Assembly: GCF_019175385.1 (NCBI RefSeq)
Contig: NC_083341.1
Location: forward strand, 21,894,203-21,958,202
DNA: 64,000 bases
Direction of reading: 5' to 3'
From: Lycium barbarum
Lineage: Eukaryota; Streptophyta; Magnoliopsida; Solanales; Solanaceae
Part shown: positions 23,099 to 34,987 of the stretch, piece after piece
Layout of the letters: each line of letters opens with the position of its first letter
Position numbering within the stretch: the stretch's first letter is position 1
Notes under the pieces: generated by a model
Told to the model about the DNA's origin: nothing
The model's input: only the letters and a program-made list of their open reading frames with translations
The model's database searches: none
Translations under genes and position numbers: made by a program

Positions 23099-23390
23099 GT
23101 GAGAGTATCCAACCGCCTAATGAGAATGCGGTGCCGCATGATGATCGCATCTTAATGGTTTTGGCACCTTCAATAATCTGAGTTTGCGGTAAACTTTGCA
23201 ACCTCATAACGCAAATGCGGTATCGCATTTGATGCTCTTTTTCTGCCATTTTGTTCACCTTAGGCTCTCGAACTTATAAAACCTGAAAACGCATGAAAAC
23301 ACGAACAAATATTTGAAAAGACTACTTAAAAGTATAAGTAGTGGAAGCAAAAAGTCCTGAAATCCATGACTTATCATTGTTGCTAGCTAT
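23099..23390. other. Right-hand continuation of the TGCG/CGCA-word region
   Basis: ATGCGGTGCCGCATGATGAT near 23127 is followed by more TGCGG and CGCAT words to 23235, then a TATA-like CTTATAAAAC (23275-23284). It is the other half of the stretch at 11725-11878, split by element B. It may be an LTR promoter region of an older element. Confidence 0.4.
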
Positions 23391-25389
23391 ATTATTTTTG
23401 TTTCTTTATTTTTTCAAATTTGATAAGTATGAGCTAAATATTGCACTTTATATGCTTGAGTTTTAAAAGAAAATATAAATATGAAACCTACTTACATTAA
23501 CATGACAGTAAGTTATAAAGTTTGTTTAAAATTTCAATGTTCATATGAGAATCCTTTTGACGCCTATTTCAAATTTTTTACATTTGTAAAATTAGCTTTA
23601 TAAATTTCTATACATATATCTTTGATAATAAATGATGAGTCATTCAAATTATATGTACCGTGAGATACATATGATGATATGAATATATGGTATAAGGAAA
23701 ATTGGTAATATGCAAAAAATTAAAATTATAGGTTTAGAATAATGATTAAATGTATTTATTATAACAATTTGAATCCCAATTTGTTGGAAGTTTTGTTAGA
23801 GGTCATTCCATTAAAAAAGTTTAATCTTCTTCAAGAATAGGACGAGACACTTTTTCTTTTAACTTTATTTTATCACTCAAACATATTTTCTAATAATTTT
23901 TATTTAAAATATTATGTATTCATTGATATAGGATACACGCGCAAAGCACGTGCACAAAAATTAGTAAGTTGAAAAATCCCAACTTATCGAGGGTACAATG
24001 GATAGATGACCTTATATGATTTATATTTAGGGTTATATGTATATCTGTGCTATTATAAAGTACGAAACTTCAACACAATGTCACACCTCAAAATTGGGAT
24101 GGGACATGATTAGCACCCGACACTAATTTTTGTCGAGCGAGCTCTAAACCAACTAACAACAGGGATAATTAAATCATGACTAGAACTATTTGGTTTAACT
24201 GGAAAAGGTCATTATAATCAACAAGATTGAAATAAACAAATTTGAATTGAAAGATGGAAAGCCTGGAGCTGATTTTTTCCGCTTTCTTCACGCGATGCAG
24301 ATGAAAAGCGAGACCTTCAGTTCAATTTTTTTCTTTTAGTTCATCACTTGTGGTCTTCGACTAGTCACCTCGTCTAATCGTCATATGCTCCAAAATCGAT
24401 CACTTTAAACACAGTTTTCCATCGTTTGTCATCATTGTACCTATACACATGAAATATAACGACATAAGTTCAAATACGACGATTGCATCATGAATTAAGC
24501 GATAAAATTCATAAGAGTAGGATGTAAAATGACACAAAACATGATATTTGTGCCAAATATCAGGCTCCTTGTTCTTCTTCATAGAGCTTAAAGTATCTAT
24601 TCCTTCCTGCTTTTTTCTCCTTCTCTTTTTTCTTAATGAAGCCCTATTATTGGTAGCAATCAGAAGCCACAATCGACTGAGTCAAGAAGCATCAGTTTCA
24701 ATCCTTGTGGCCAGGAAGGGGCGGATTTAGGTTATTCTACATTCGCGTGGATTCGGTATTTGTATTTAAAAATTCAGTAAATATATAAAAAATACAACTT
24801 TGAAATCGATTAAACTAATGCGTTGCTGGTCTGGCGGTTCCTCCTTAAGCCCTTGCTCCTCTTGGTCAAGGGTTCAAATCTCGTTGGTCACCGTGTAGGC
24901 CTTCGATTTGTCTCTTTTTATTTTTTAATTCAAGATGGTGGGAACCCTCTATTGAATCCCAATTTTATCCCACTTTTCCTCCAATTATTTTTTTAATGCT
25001 TCTTGATTATTAATAGTTTGGACATATTATTTTATCTAGCTTTGTTAATAATATTACTCAAAAAAATATTACTTTATTGATATTTTATATATTCTAGAGA
25101 TTAAAGTTATTACATTGAATAACGTATTTTTTAAAATGGTATTATATATAATATTGAGTCCAAGTTATAGAGAAAAAAGTCCAAAAGAAATTTGTCTAAA
25201 GGAAGAAAAAAACTTAACGTTTCAGCCATTTACAAGGCCCATCAATAGTCCACATTTTAGCTTCTGAAACTTCTATAAATAGCTACCTTTTAATAGCTTC
25301 TAAAAAGATATAACAATAAAATTGTTAATTACGAAGAGTAGCTAGTTTTTAAGTTAAAATGCGTGTATTTCATTTTTTATTTATTACAA
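23391..25389. other. AT-rich unassigned region
   Basis: No gene seen. Three possible mobile traces: a hairpin CACGCGCAAAGCACGTG at 23937-23953 followed 11 bases later by TTAG-T, resembling a Helitron 3' end; a TGTCACACCTCAAAATTGGG start near 24080 resembling an LTR edge; and a tRNA-derived-looking stretch at 24815-24900. Confidence 0.5.
24815..24960 (+). mobile_element. Possible SINE-like sequence
   Basis: GCTGGTCTGGCGGTTCC is followed about 30 bases later by AGGGTTCAAATCTCG, spacing and sequence reminiscent of A and B boxes of tRNA-derived SINEs, then a T-rich run. No terminal duplication was found, so this is weak. Confidence 0.3.
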
Positions 25390-26403
25390 GGTGTGTTCAG
25401 TATGGAGGAAAATGTTTTCCTAGAAAATAAGTGAATTTCCACTTATTTTCTCATGTTTATTTGGGTAGTGAAAAATAAGTGAATTTCTTACTTATTTTCT
25501 CATGCTCATTTGATTGATAGAAAATGTTTTCCGGAAAATACTCATCCAAGCCTCACCAACTTCAACCCAATCCCAACCCCACCCACATCCCACTCCACCC
25601 ACACACCCACCTACCCCCCACCCCTCCAAAAAAAATTCTTTTGATTTTTTTTTTTGGTTTTTTGCACCCCACCCCAACCCTCACCAACTCCATCCCAATC
25701 CCATACCCCCCACCCCCACCCCTACCCCACTCCCACCCCTACGCCCCCAACCTCCTTCCATTTTTTATTTTTATTTTTGTTTTTTGCACCTCCACCCCCA
25801 ACCACTCCCGTAACCCATACACCATCCTTTTCCCCCGCACCCTACCCCCACTTACCCACCCCCTCCCACAATATTTTTTTTTGAAGTTTTTAATTTTTTT
25901 TCTAAATTTTCTACACGATCACATCCCCCATCACCCCCCCCCCCCCCCACTTGCGTGGAACCCATACCACACCAACACCCACCTCCCCAACCCCAACATT
26001 CTTTTTTGAAGTTTTTTATTGTCTTTTGAGGGTGTGGGGTTTGGGTGGGGGGTGCAAAAAATAAAAAATAATGTCAACTTTTTTTCCAAGAAAAAATTAT
26101 TTTTAGGCGGGGAGAGGGGTGCGTGGGGGTGAGGTGGGTGGGGGTTGGGAGTGGTTGGGGTTTGGTGGTTGAGATTGGGTTGGTTGGGGTTTGGTGGTTG
26201 AGATTGGGTTGGTTGGTGGTTGAGTGGTTGGTGGAATGGACTTGTGAATTTATTTTTCCTACTTTTATTAGGGAAGTCATTTTTCCCAATTTTGAGGAAA
26301 ATGTTTTCCATAAGAAAATGCTTTTCAAAATTTTTGACCAAATGAACATGAGAAAATTTGAAAACATTTTCTGAAAAATGTTTTCCTCCATACCGAACAC
26401 ACC
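25390..26403. mobile_element. Foldback/MITE-like element with C-rich and G-rich arms
   Basis: Terminal inverted repeat: left GGTGTGTTCAGTATGGAGGA, right the complement of GGTGTGTTCGGTATGGAGGA, each followed by AAAATGTTTTC-type words. The left half (25540-25990) is a run of CCCACCC-rich tracts and the right half (26025-26225) is rich in GGGGTTTGGTGG, so the strand could fold on itself. No clear target duplication. An outer pair TGTATTTCA / TGAAATACA (25357, 26408) may extend the repeat. Open frames here are proline-rich artefacts of the C-tracts. Confidence 0.65.
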
Positions 26404-26589
26404 CACAGTGAAATACACGGAAAACCAAAGTTGGGTTGAGTAAAAATAGGCTATAGTTTTTTTAACAGATTCTTCTTTTTCTTTTTACATGGTAAGTCAA
26501 ATTAAATTAACTATATTTCACGCATAACGACTGATGTTTAATAACAACTCACATCTTTCTCTCCCCTTACTACTCCATTCCAAAAAGAA

Positions 26590-26785
26590 ATACGCTGAAA
26601 TATATTAAAATACACATAATCAATGGCAAAAATAATACACTGAAATATACTGAAATTAGATAAAACACAGTGAAATACACATAATCAATGGCAAAAATAA
26701 TTAAATATAAACAAAAATACACTGAAATATGTTGAAATACACATAATCAATGGCAAAAATAATACACTGAAATATAATTTTTTTG
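26590..26785 (+). repeat. Imperfect tandem repeat, about 63 bp, three copies
   Basis: Three copies contain ACACATAATCAATGGCAAAA (starting about 26612, 26678 and 26740) separated by ACTGAAATATACTGAAAT-type spacers. Confidence 0.75.
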
Positions 26786-27045
26786 AATCTAGCAAAAGGA
26801 AGGAAATGATGCTTTTCTTAAGGCAATCCATAATTCACAAATAGAATAAGGAAGAGAGAGGACCCAAAATTAGATATATTGTTTGTTAATACACAGAAAT
26901 ATACTGAGATATACTGAAACATTTCATTTTATCAAACACTTGATGGGCATGAAGCTTCACAACTCTCATCAATGGTGTTTCTACACCAACAACCTATTCT
27001 CTTGCTCCTACATGATGCTACAATATCATATTGCTATAATCAATA

Positions 27046-27262
27046 CTCCCTCTGTTTCAATTTATGTGAACTTATTTCCTTTTTAGTTCGTGTCAAAATG
27101 AATGACCTGTTTTCTAATTTAGAAACAAATTCACTTTATGAAATGATTTAGAGCTACACAAATATTCAAGACTTATTTTGAACCACAAGTTTCAAAAGTC
27201 TTCACTCTTTCTTAAATGTCGTGCCCAGTCAAATGAGTTCACATAAATTGAAACGGAGGGAG
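27046..27262. mobile_element. Stowaway-type MITE
   Basis: A 217-bp element bounded by TA (27044-27045, 27263-27264). Ends are CTCCCTCTGTTTCAATTTAT and its near-perfect complement ending ATTGAAACGGAGGGAG. TA target site, CTCCCTC ends and small size define Tc1/mariner-derived Stowaway elements. Confidence 0.92.
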
Positions 27263-27264
27263 TA

Positions 27265-28743
27265 CTATTCATCACTTATAAGATAAATAACACCACATGA
27301 TCACAAAACATAAAAAGGATTTTCCTCTTCTTTTGGCCCATCCATGGAGATTTAGTAGACGAATTGTTATGGTTGAGCTTCGGCCATTAGCTGGAGACCC
27401 TCCACTGCTTTCCTTGTTGCCACTTCCTCCACCAACAACAACAATCACGACAACCACTGTGACAAAGATCGTGGGGAAGCAAAAATAAATTGGATTCTGA
27501 AAAGGGAGAGAAAAACAGTGAATAATGAAGTTGGAAAGAGAAACGTATGAGAGATGAAAGAGAAATAGGAGTGGAAAAGGGAAGAAACCGTATGAAGTGG
27601 GAGAGAGGCCGTAAAATACACTTGGTTGGAGGAAATAACCGTGTGTGTATTGTTGTAGCTATGATATGTAAATAAAAAACTCATTTAGCTACTAATAATT
27701 AATTAAATAAATAGTAGTTATCATCCTTAAATAAGTCTTAGAGGTAGTTATGCTAGGTAAAAATTCCTTTTAGCTTGCAATTCTGTCCAAAGTAAGCCCA
27801 ATGTGTGTGTATATATGTGTCTTTCTCAAACAATATATATATATATATGTGTGTGTGTCTAAGTCTTTCTCAAACAATAAAAGTACCTCATTTAAATCTG
27901 GTCAACTGCTTTGCCCATCTCCTTCACGTGGATTTGACTAAAAATAAAAAGAAGTTTCCCCTTTCTATCGTTTTCCCACTGTCTTTCCATGGTAGCAGAT
28001 TTGCTTCACCATTTTGATGAAAATAACATCGACAAAGGTGCCCCGTCCCTGCCATTATTTTGTCTGTGAGAAGCTCCAACATTAAGCATGTTAGGGTCGT
28101 GTGTAGAAATCATGCATGCCTTCAGAACATGTTAGGGTCGTGTGTTTGATGCTTACGTGAACATGTTTTTACCCTTGATGTGTTGATGTATCGTGAGAAC
28201 AGACATTAAGCACCGATCCCTCTTGTTGATACTTGTGCCGTTTGGATTTAATTCGTCGTTCTGGAAATCATGTATTAAGGAGGATCTTTCTTCGGCTTAA
28301 AAAATAATATAAAAATTCTGGTTTTGGAGTTTATTTGAGTATGCACATCTTGCTTAACTAATATATAAGTATAGCTTAGGGAGTATGAATCAAGATTAGA
28401 TATACTGTTTTACCCACCTAAGCACGGACTAATGAGAAAATTTATAATGTTAAGTATTAATGTACGTAAATGCTTTAATCATTCACAGGACTTGAATGTC
28501 TCGTTTGTAAAATAGATTGAGATAACAGTGTATGTATCCATCTGGTGTTTTCTATGTTTTAATATTTGGAATTGCTGTTTTTAAAGTATAGACTCTTTCA
28601 CGCTTTGGGGACACTTGTTCTAAAGAGTTTGTGTATGAACCAAATGTGCATATGACTTGCTCTGTTTTGCATTTTGTTACTGTCTTAATAATCATATTTT
28701 TCTAATCGTTTTCATCTTCTTTTCTTTGTTTGAATGAACACCA
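27265..28743. other. Unassigned region with a microsatellite
   Basis: No gene recognised. TG/TA microsatellite at 27803-27862 lies between two copies of TCTTTCTCAAACAAT. Two copies of CATGTTAGGGTCGTGTGT lie at about 28088 and 28128. Confidence 0.5.
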
Positions 28744-28815
28744 GAGCTCAAGAGTCCCATTTTGAGACTCTACGACGCAATGAAGGCTATATGTCCTTGT
28801 CCAGCTTTTACCTTG
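28744..28815 (+). other. Exon-like sequence interrupted by the CACTA element
   Basis: A pyrimidine-rich stretch ending GAACACCAG is followed by an open frame reading ELKSPILRLYDAMKAICPCP. If the CACTA element and one TTG copy are removed, the frame continues SMQQNTQDKNFCGA then a stop (35029-35031). I do not recognise the protein; it may be a host exon or chance. Confidence 0.3.
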
Positions 28816-30499
28816 CACTACAACAAATTTGGTTATCAGTGACGAACTATGTTGTCACTTAAAATTCATATTTCGTCACAAAAAATATTTTGTGACGAAA
28901 AAAAAAATCGTCAATCTTCGTCCCTAAACATGGGTCGCTAAAAGTATACAAAGACAATTTAGTGTTTCATCACTAAATAAGGTTTATTAACTACAAAAAA
29001 TAATTTCGTCCTTAAATTCATACTATTTATGACAAACTTCTTCGTCAAAAAAAGTATAAAATTTTTGTGGTTGATAGTGTGTTTTTGTCACTAAAAAGAC
29101 AATTAATGCCGACGAAACAACCTTGTCACTAATTATTATTTTAATCAGTGACGATCATAATTGTCTTTAAAGTCATATGTAATTTGTAGCTGAAAAAATG
29201 TATTTTCGTCACTAAAAACGACCTTTTATATACAAAAAATATTTCGTCATTAAATACATAAATTGGTGACAAAAATAATTTTATGGCTAAAAGCTATCAT
29301 GTTGTCATTAAAAATATTGATTTTACCGACAAAACAAAATTGTCACTAAAGAATGTGATTATCAGTGACAATTATAGTTATCATCAAATACAAAGATAAT
29401 TCGTACGCAAAGTGATTTTAGGACAACTTATTATCGCCAAATAAATGTGACGAACTAATCCGTTGGTGATTAAAATATGATTTTCTTAAAAAGTATAATA
29501 TAATAATTATTTCAGAATAAAATTAGTATCCATTGTACAAATTAAGCAAGCATGTATTTTATTCTTTAATAATATACCATATGAAAATAACGTAACAAAA
29601 CATGCAAAGTACTAACAAAATTTTCAGAAAAAATGACTAAAATTATATTGAGACAACATCTCATTACAAATTCCTTAAATTTAAAGAAACAATAATGAAA
29701 CTAAATCTATTCAACATGAAAGTATAATTACAATACAAAAATATTGATAAATTAAAAAGACAAAAATATGTTTCTTCCTCGTATGCTAACGTAGCTCCAC
29801 TCATCCAGTAATTTTACTCTTGAATTAGTTTCACCATCATGTACCTGTGTGAAACAAAACAAAACAAAAAAGAATATATAATGTTAGTGCACTTTTTGAT
29901 ATCACCATCTAAATAAAATATATCTTCAATCTTTAATCACAAAATTAATACCTCTTCATGGTCAAAGACTGATCATCATTGTTCACCCACTCAACTGATT
30001 GCACTTAACCCCACCATATTCCTGTTCCGTGAAAATGACATCCATATAAATGAATTTGAATACCTTCAAAAAAGTTATATGAACCATTCAAAAAGTAAAG
30101 AGAAGGGGTTTTTTTTACTTTACTTACTCTGAGGATATTGCCCTTGTGCATCCCATACTAAAACATAATGAATAGAAGAAATATCAAAGAGAGGTTTGTT
30201 TTTGAGATCAAGATGGGAGGTTATATTACGTGCATGTGATAGGAAGTGGAGACATGGGGGGAGAAAATGGGGCTGGACATATAGCACTGTTGTTTAAAAG
30301 GGGTTTGGGAAAAGAAAAAAAAAGGGAAAGTTTGCCGCCTAATATTTCGTATGAATCCAAAAAAGAGTAAAAACACAAAAAGGATGTTGAGAAAATTATT
30401 CTGATTTTTTTTTATTATTATTATTAATAAAATCTCCCATTAAGCAAGCTTAGTGGAAATTTAATTAAAAAAGATGTTGAGAAAATTATGTACTTTATA

Positions 30500-33195
30500 A
30501 ATAATGGGATTTAAGTTTCTGATGCACTCTGTAAATTAAAAAAAAAGTATTTATACCTCATATATTATAAAAATCATATACTTACACCCCTATGAGGTAT
30601 ATTTGTTACTAAGTGTATTATAATATAATTATTTAAAGTAAATTGAAATTATAAATAAGACATTTTTATGTATTTATTTTTATGAAATTGTAAAATGAGA
30701 TAAATATTTTGTTCAATATCTTTAATCACGCATTTGATTAAAATGGAGAATATTTTAAAACATGTATATCTATAAAAACAAATGAATGCAAATTAAGTGA
30801 CTTAATAAGATATATCGACTATTAATAATAATTTTTCTATAATATGACTTAGTTTCAGATAAGCTCCCTAAATTTTGAAATTTAAACACTTATAACACCA
30901 CCCCCTCCCCCCTCTCCCCACCCCATACTATAAAATTCACACACTTACACCTCCCTATGAGGCGTATCCGTAACTAAATATATTAAAATTAATTAGTCAA
31001 AAAAACTAAAATTATAAATAAGAAATTTGTATGTATTTATTTTGTGAAATTTAATAAAGAAAATAAAGATTTTTGTTGAATATCTGTATTTATGTAATTG
31101 ATTAAAACAGAGAATTCTTCGAAACATTATTTTAACAAATAAGAAATGAATTCAAATTAATTACTTAATAAGATAAATAGGCCATTAGTAGTAACATTCC
31201 TATAATATGACAATTTCGGATACACTCCCTAAATTTAGAATTTAAACACTTATACCCCAAATACTATACAAAATCCTACATTTATACCCACGATGAGGTA
31301 TATCCATAACTAAATATATTAAAATATAACTATTCAAAAGAAAACTAAAATTACAAATAAGAAGCTTTTTATTTCTTTATTTTTATGAAATTTAATAAAG
31401 AAAATAAACATTTTTGTTGGCTATCTTTATTCACGCATTTGATTCAAACAAAGAATTGTCTGAAACATGTATCTTTATAAATAATAAATAAACACAAATT
31501 AATTACTTAATAAGATACACCGACTATTAGTAATAACTTTTCTATAATATGACTCAGTTTCGGACACACTCCCTTAATTTTAAAATTTAAACACTTATAA
31601 CCCCTATACTATAGAAATTCTACACTTACACCCCTATGATGTATATCGTAACTAAATATATTAAAATATAATTATTTAAAATCAAATTAAAATTATAAAT
31701 AAGAAGTGTCTAATATGTTTATTTTTATGAAATTTAATAAAGAAGATAAATATTTTTGTTGGATATCTTTATTCATGCATTTGATTAAAACTGAGAATTC
31801 TTTGCAACATGTATCTTTATACCGACTATTAGTAATAACTTTCCTATAATATGACTCAATTTCTGATACACCCCTAAATATTAAAATTTAAACACTTTAT
31901 CTCCCTATACTATAGAAACTCTATACTCACATCCTCTACAAGGTATATCAATAACTATATTTATTAAAATATAATTATTAAAAAGCAAATTAAAATTATG
32001 AAAATGAAATTTTTATGTATTTATTTTTATGAAATTTAATAAAGAAGACAAACACATTTGTTGGATATCTTTATTCACGCATTTGATTGACAACGAATTG
32101 TTTGAAACATGTATCTTTATCAATAAGACATGAACACAAACTAATTACGTAACAAGATATACTGACTATTAGTAATAACTATTCTATAAATAAGAAGTTT
32201 TTATATATTTATTTTTATGAAATAAAGAAGATAAACATTTTTGTCGGATATCTCTATTCACACGTTTGATTAAAACAACAAAATTTTCTAAACATGTCTC
32301 CTTATAAATAAGAAATGACACAGATTGATTACTTAATAAGATATACCGAAAATTAGTAATAACTTTTCTATAATATGACTCAGGTAAGCTCCCTAAATTT
32401 TAAAATTTAAACACTCGCATTTACTATAGAAATTTTACATTCACACCCCTTATGATGTATATCAATAAGTAAATATATTAAAATATAATTATTCAAAGTA
32501 AACTAAAGTTATAAATAAGGAATTTTTTATGTATTTATTTTTCTGAAATGTATTAAAGAAGATAAATATTTTTGTTGGATATCTTTATTCAAATATTTGA
32601 TTAAAACAACGAGTTTTTTGAAACATGTACCTTTATTATAAATAAGAAATATTCCAAGTTAATTACTTAATAAGATATGCCAACTATCAGTTGTAACTTT
32701 CGTATAATATGACTAAGTTTTGAATACACTCCCAAACTTTTTTAAACACTTATACCCCCTATACTATATAGATCATGTACTTATACCCCAATGAGATATA
32801 TCAATAACTAAATATATAACAATATAATTATTCAAAAACAATTAATTTATAAATAAGAATTTTTATGTATATATATTTTTTATAAATTTAATAAAGAAGA
32901 TAAACATTTTTGTTAGATATCTTTATTCACGCTTTTAATTTAAAAATAGAAATTTTTGAAACATGTATAATATTTATAAAAGCAAATGAATAGAAATTAA
33001 TTACTTAATAAGATATATTCAATATTAATAATAACTTTCCTATTATATGACTCAGTTTTTGATACGCTTCTCTAAACACTTAATCCCCATAGCCATATAC
33101 TATAGAAATTCTACACTCCCACCTATGAGGTATATCAATAAGTAAATATATTAAAATATAATTATTCAAAAGTAAACTACAATTATAAATAAGAA
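30500..33195. repeat. Tandem array of about 335-bp units inside the CACTA element
   Basis: About eight diverged units. Each has ATAATATGACTCAGTTTC, a CTCCCTAAATTT block, TATACCCC..ACTATAGAAATT, CTATGAGGTATATC, TTATGTATTTATTTTTATG and TTGGATATCTTTATTCACGC. The first landmark recurs at about 30840, 31204, 31544, 31844, 32371, 32705 and 33040; one unit between 31844 and 32371 is shortened. Confidence 0.88.
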
Positions 33196-33589
33196 AAAAA
33201 AATTGTAGCTATTTTAATAATTATATTTCCACGAATGCTCTGCACATGTTTATTTTTTGAACACTACAGTGCCTTTATCATACTTATTTGAAATCCTAGT
33301 TGGTTAATTTTTTAATTTTCACATTAGTGGTAAATGTTTAATCAAAGATCCACAAAACATCCAACACCTTTTACAAAGTCTAGACTTGCAAGTTGACGTT
33401 ATCTTCGTATAATTGGTCTATGTGGAATCACGATCCCAACTCACATTACGTTTTATGTTTGCATTGATACTTGCCTTTTATTCTCATAAGATGTAGTTGG
33501 GCGCTACCACATTATTCTATGATTTAGTATTTTTTTATTCCTATTAAGAGCACTTGAAAAAATATTAGTTAGTTGTCACTTGTCATCAT

Positions 33590-34207
33590 AAATTATCGTA
33601 GACAAAGATCCTTTATATTTAGCTTTGAATATTTTTCGTCGCAACTAGTTGATTTATTCAACTGCAAATTTTAAATCGTCACTATTTAAAAAATTACATA
33701 TTTTGTGACAAATTGTTTTTTGTCACTAAGTCACATGTTGATTAGAGACAATAAATTGCTCGTCACTAATTGCTTATATTATTAGTGACAAAAATTAAGG
33801 TCATCATTAAATATAAAATTTCATGGCTAAAGCTTACAACATTTAACTACAAACTCCAATTTGTTGCTATTGTAAGAACATACTTTTTGTGACGATACTT
33901 TTTGCGTGTTTAAAATGTAACTAATTTAAAGACAAATAATTATTTGTCACAAATTGGATACATTATTAGTGACAAAATAATGTGTCGCTGATAACTTAAA
34001 TCTGTGGCTATTGTCGCCAACTCATTTTTTGGTGGGAAGTTTTAGTGGACAAAACATTTGCTACGAATTTTGTTTTTCATCACTAAAAATATGTGGCTCA
34101 TGTATTTAAAGACGAAATTTAGTCTTTGTCACAAAAGATGAACAATTAGTGACGAATTTATGTTGTAGCTAAGAATTTCGTAGTTAAATATCATATTTGT
34201 TGCAGTG
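33590..34207. repeat. Inner copy of the CACTA 3' subterminal region
   Basis: Runs parallel to 34345-34984, sharing for example ATTACATATTTTGTGACAAA and CACATGTTGATTAG-type words about 755 bp apart. It ends TTTGTTGCAGTG (34196-34207), a near copy of the true terminus TTTATTGTAGTG. Confidence 0.75.
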
Positions 34208-34344
34208 ACGCCTGAATTTCGCTGATTTTCCAACTTGAAACATCATCTCATTCCTCCTTTCTTCGCCCCGCTTTGCTTTTTTCATAAATATCCTAAATTT
34301 TCTGAAAATGTTCGCTATCAGGACACACTCGAACATCGATAACT

Positions 34345-34984
34345 TGTCACCATAAACAATCGTAAACAAAGATCATTGATTTTCGCTACAAATTTTTTTC
34401 GTCGCCAATAGTTAAATCATTCAATTACAACTTTTAAATCGTCGCTATTTAAAACATTACATATTTTGTGACAAAAATTTGTTGTCACTAAGTCGCATGT
34501 TGATTAGTGACAATAAATCATCTGTCACTAATTGTTTATGTTATTAGTGACAAAAACTAAGGTCACAATTAAACATAAAATTTTGTAGCTAAAACTTACA
34601 ATGATTAACTACAAATTCTAATTTGTCGCTAATGTATCAACACAATTTTTGCGACAAAAGTTTTTCGTCTCCAAAATTTAACTAATTTTAGGACGAAAAT
34701 CAGTTTGTCATAAATTGGGTACATCATTAATGACAAAATAATGTGTCACTGATAACTATAAATTCGTGGCTAATAGTACTCAATAAATGGTGCCAACTCA
34801 TTTTTTGGAGGGAAACTTTAGGGGACAAAACTTTGCTACGAAATTTTGTGTTTCGTCACTAAAAATACGTGCCTCATGTATTTAAGGACGAAATGTAATT
34901 TTTGTCACGAAAAATGAATAATTAGTGACGAATTTTGCGCCGTAGCTAGTATTTTCGTAGCTAAATATCATATTTATTGTAGTG
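34345..34984. repeat. Outer copy of the CACTA 3' subterminal region (true end)
   Basis: Ends at the TTG target duplication, so this copy defines the current right end. About 140 bp of unrelated sequence (34208-34344) separates it from the inner copy. Confidence 0.75.
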
Positions 34985-34987
34985 TTG

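Larger units (their letters stand above)
28816..34984. mobile_element. Non-autonomous CACTA (En/Spm) transposon
   Basis: Starts CACTACAACAAATTTGG and ends TTTATTGTAGTG, with the 3-bp duplication TTG on both sides (28813-28815, 34985-34987). Both ends carry many subterminal GTGACGAA / TCGTCACTAA words, in which the transposase of this superfamily binds. No transposase frame is visible in 6.2 kb; the middle is a tandem array. It must rely on an autonomous relative. The right end is present twice (see separate entries). Confidence 0.9.

Noticed and set aside
24837..24905. tRNA gene
   Set aside because: Only A/B-box-like words are present; no cloverleaf could be drawn, so at most a SINE-like remnant.
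25514..26009. Proline- and histidine-rich open frames
   Set aside because: They arise from CCCACCC tracts read in several frames; no start context or conserved domain.
27272..27488. Short ORFs with GGGSGNKESSGG or its opposite strand
   Set aside because: Low complexity (Val/Gly or Pro/Thr runs), no domain, no splice or promoter support.
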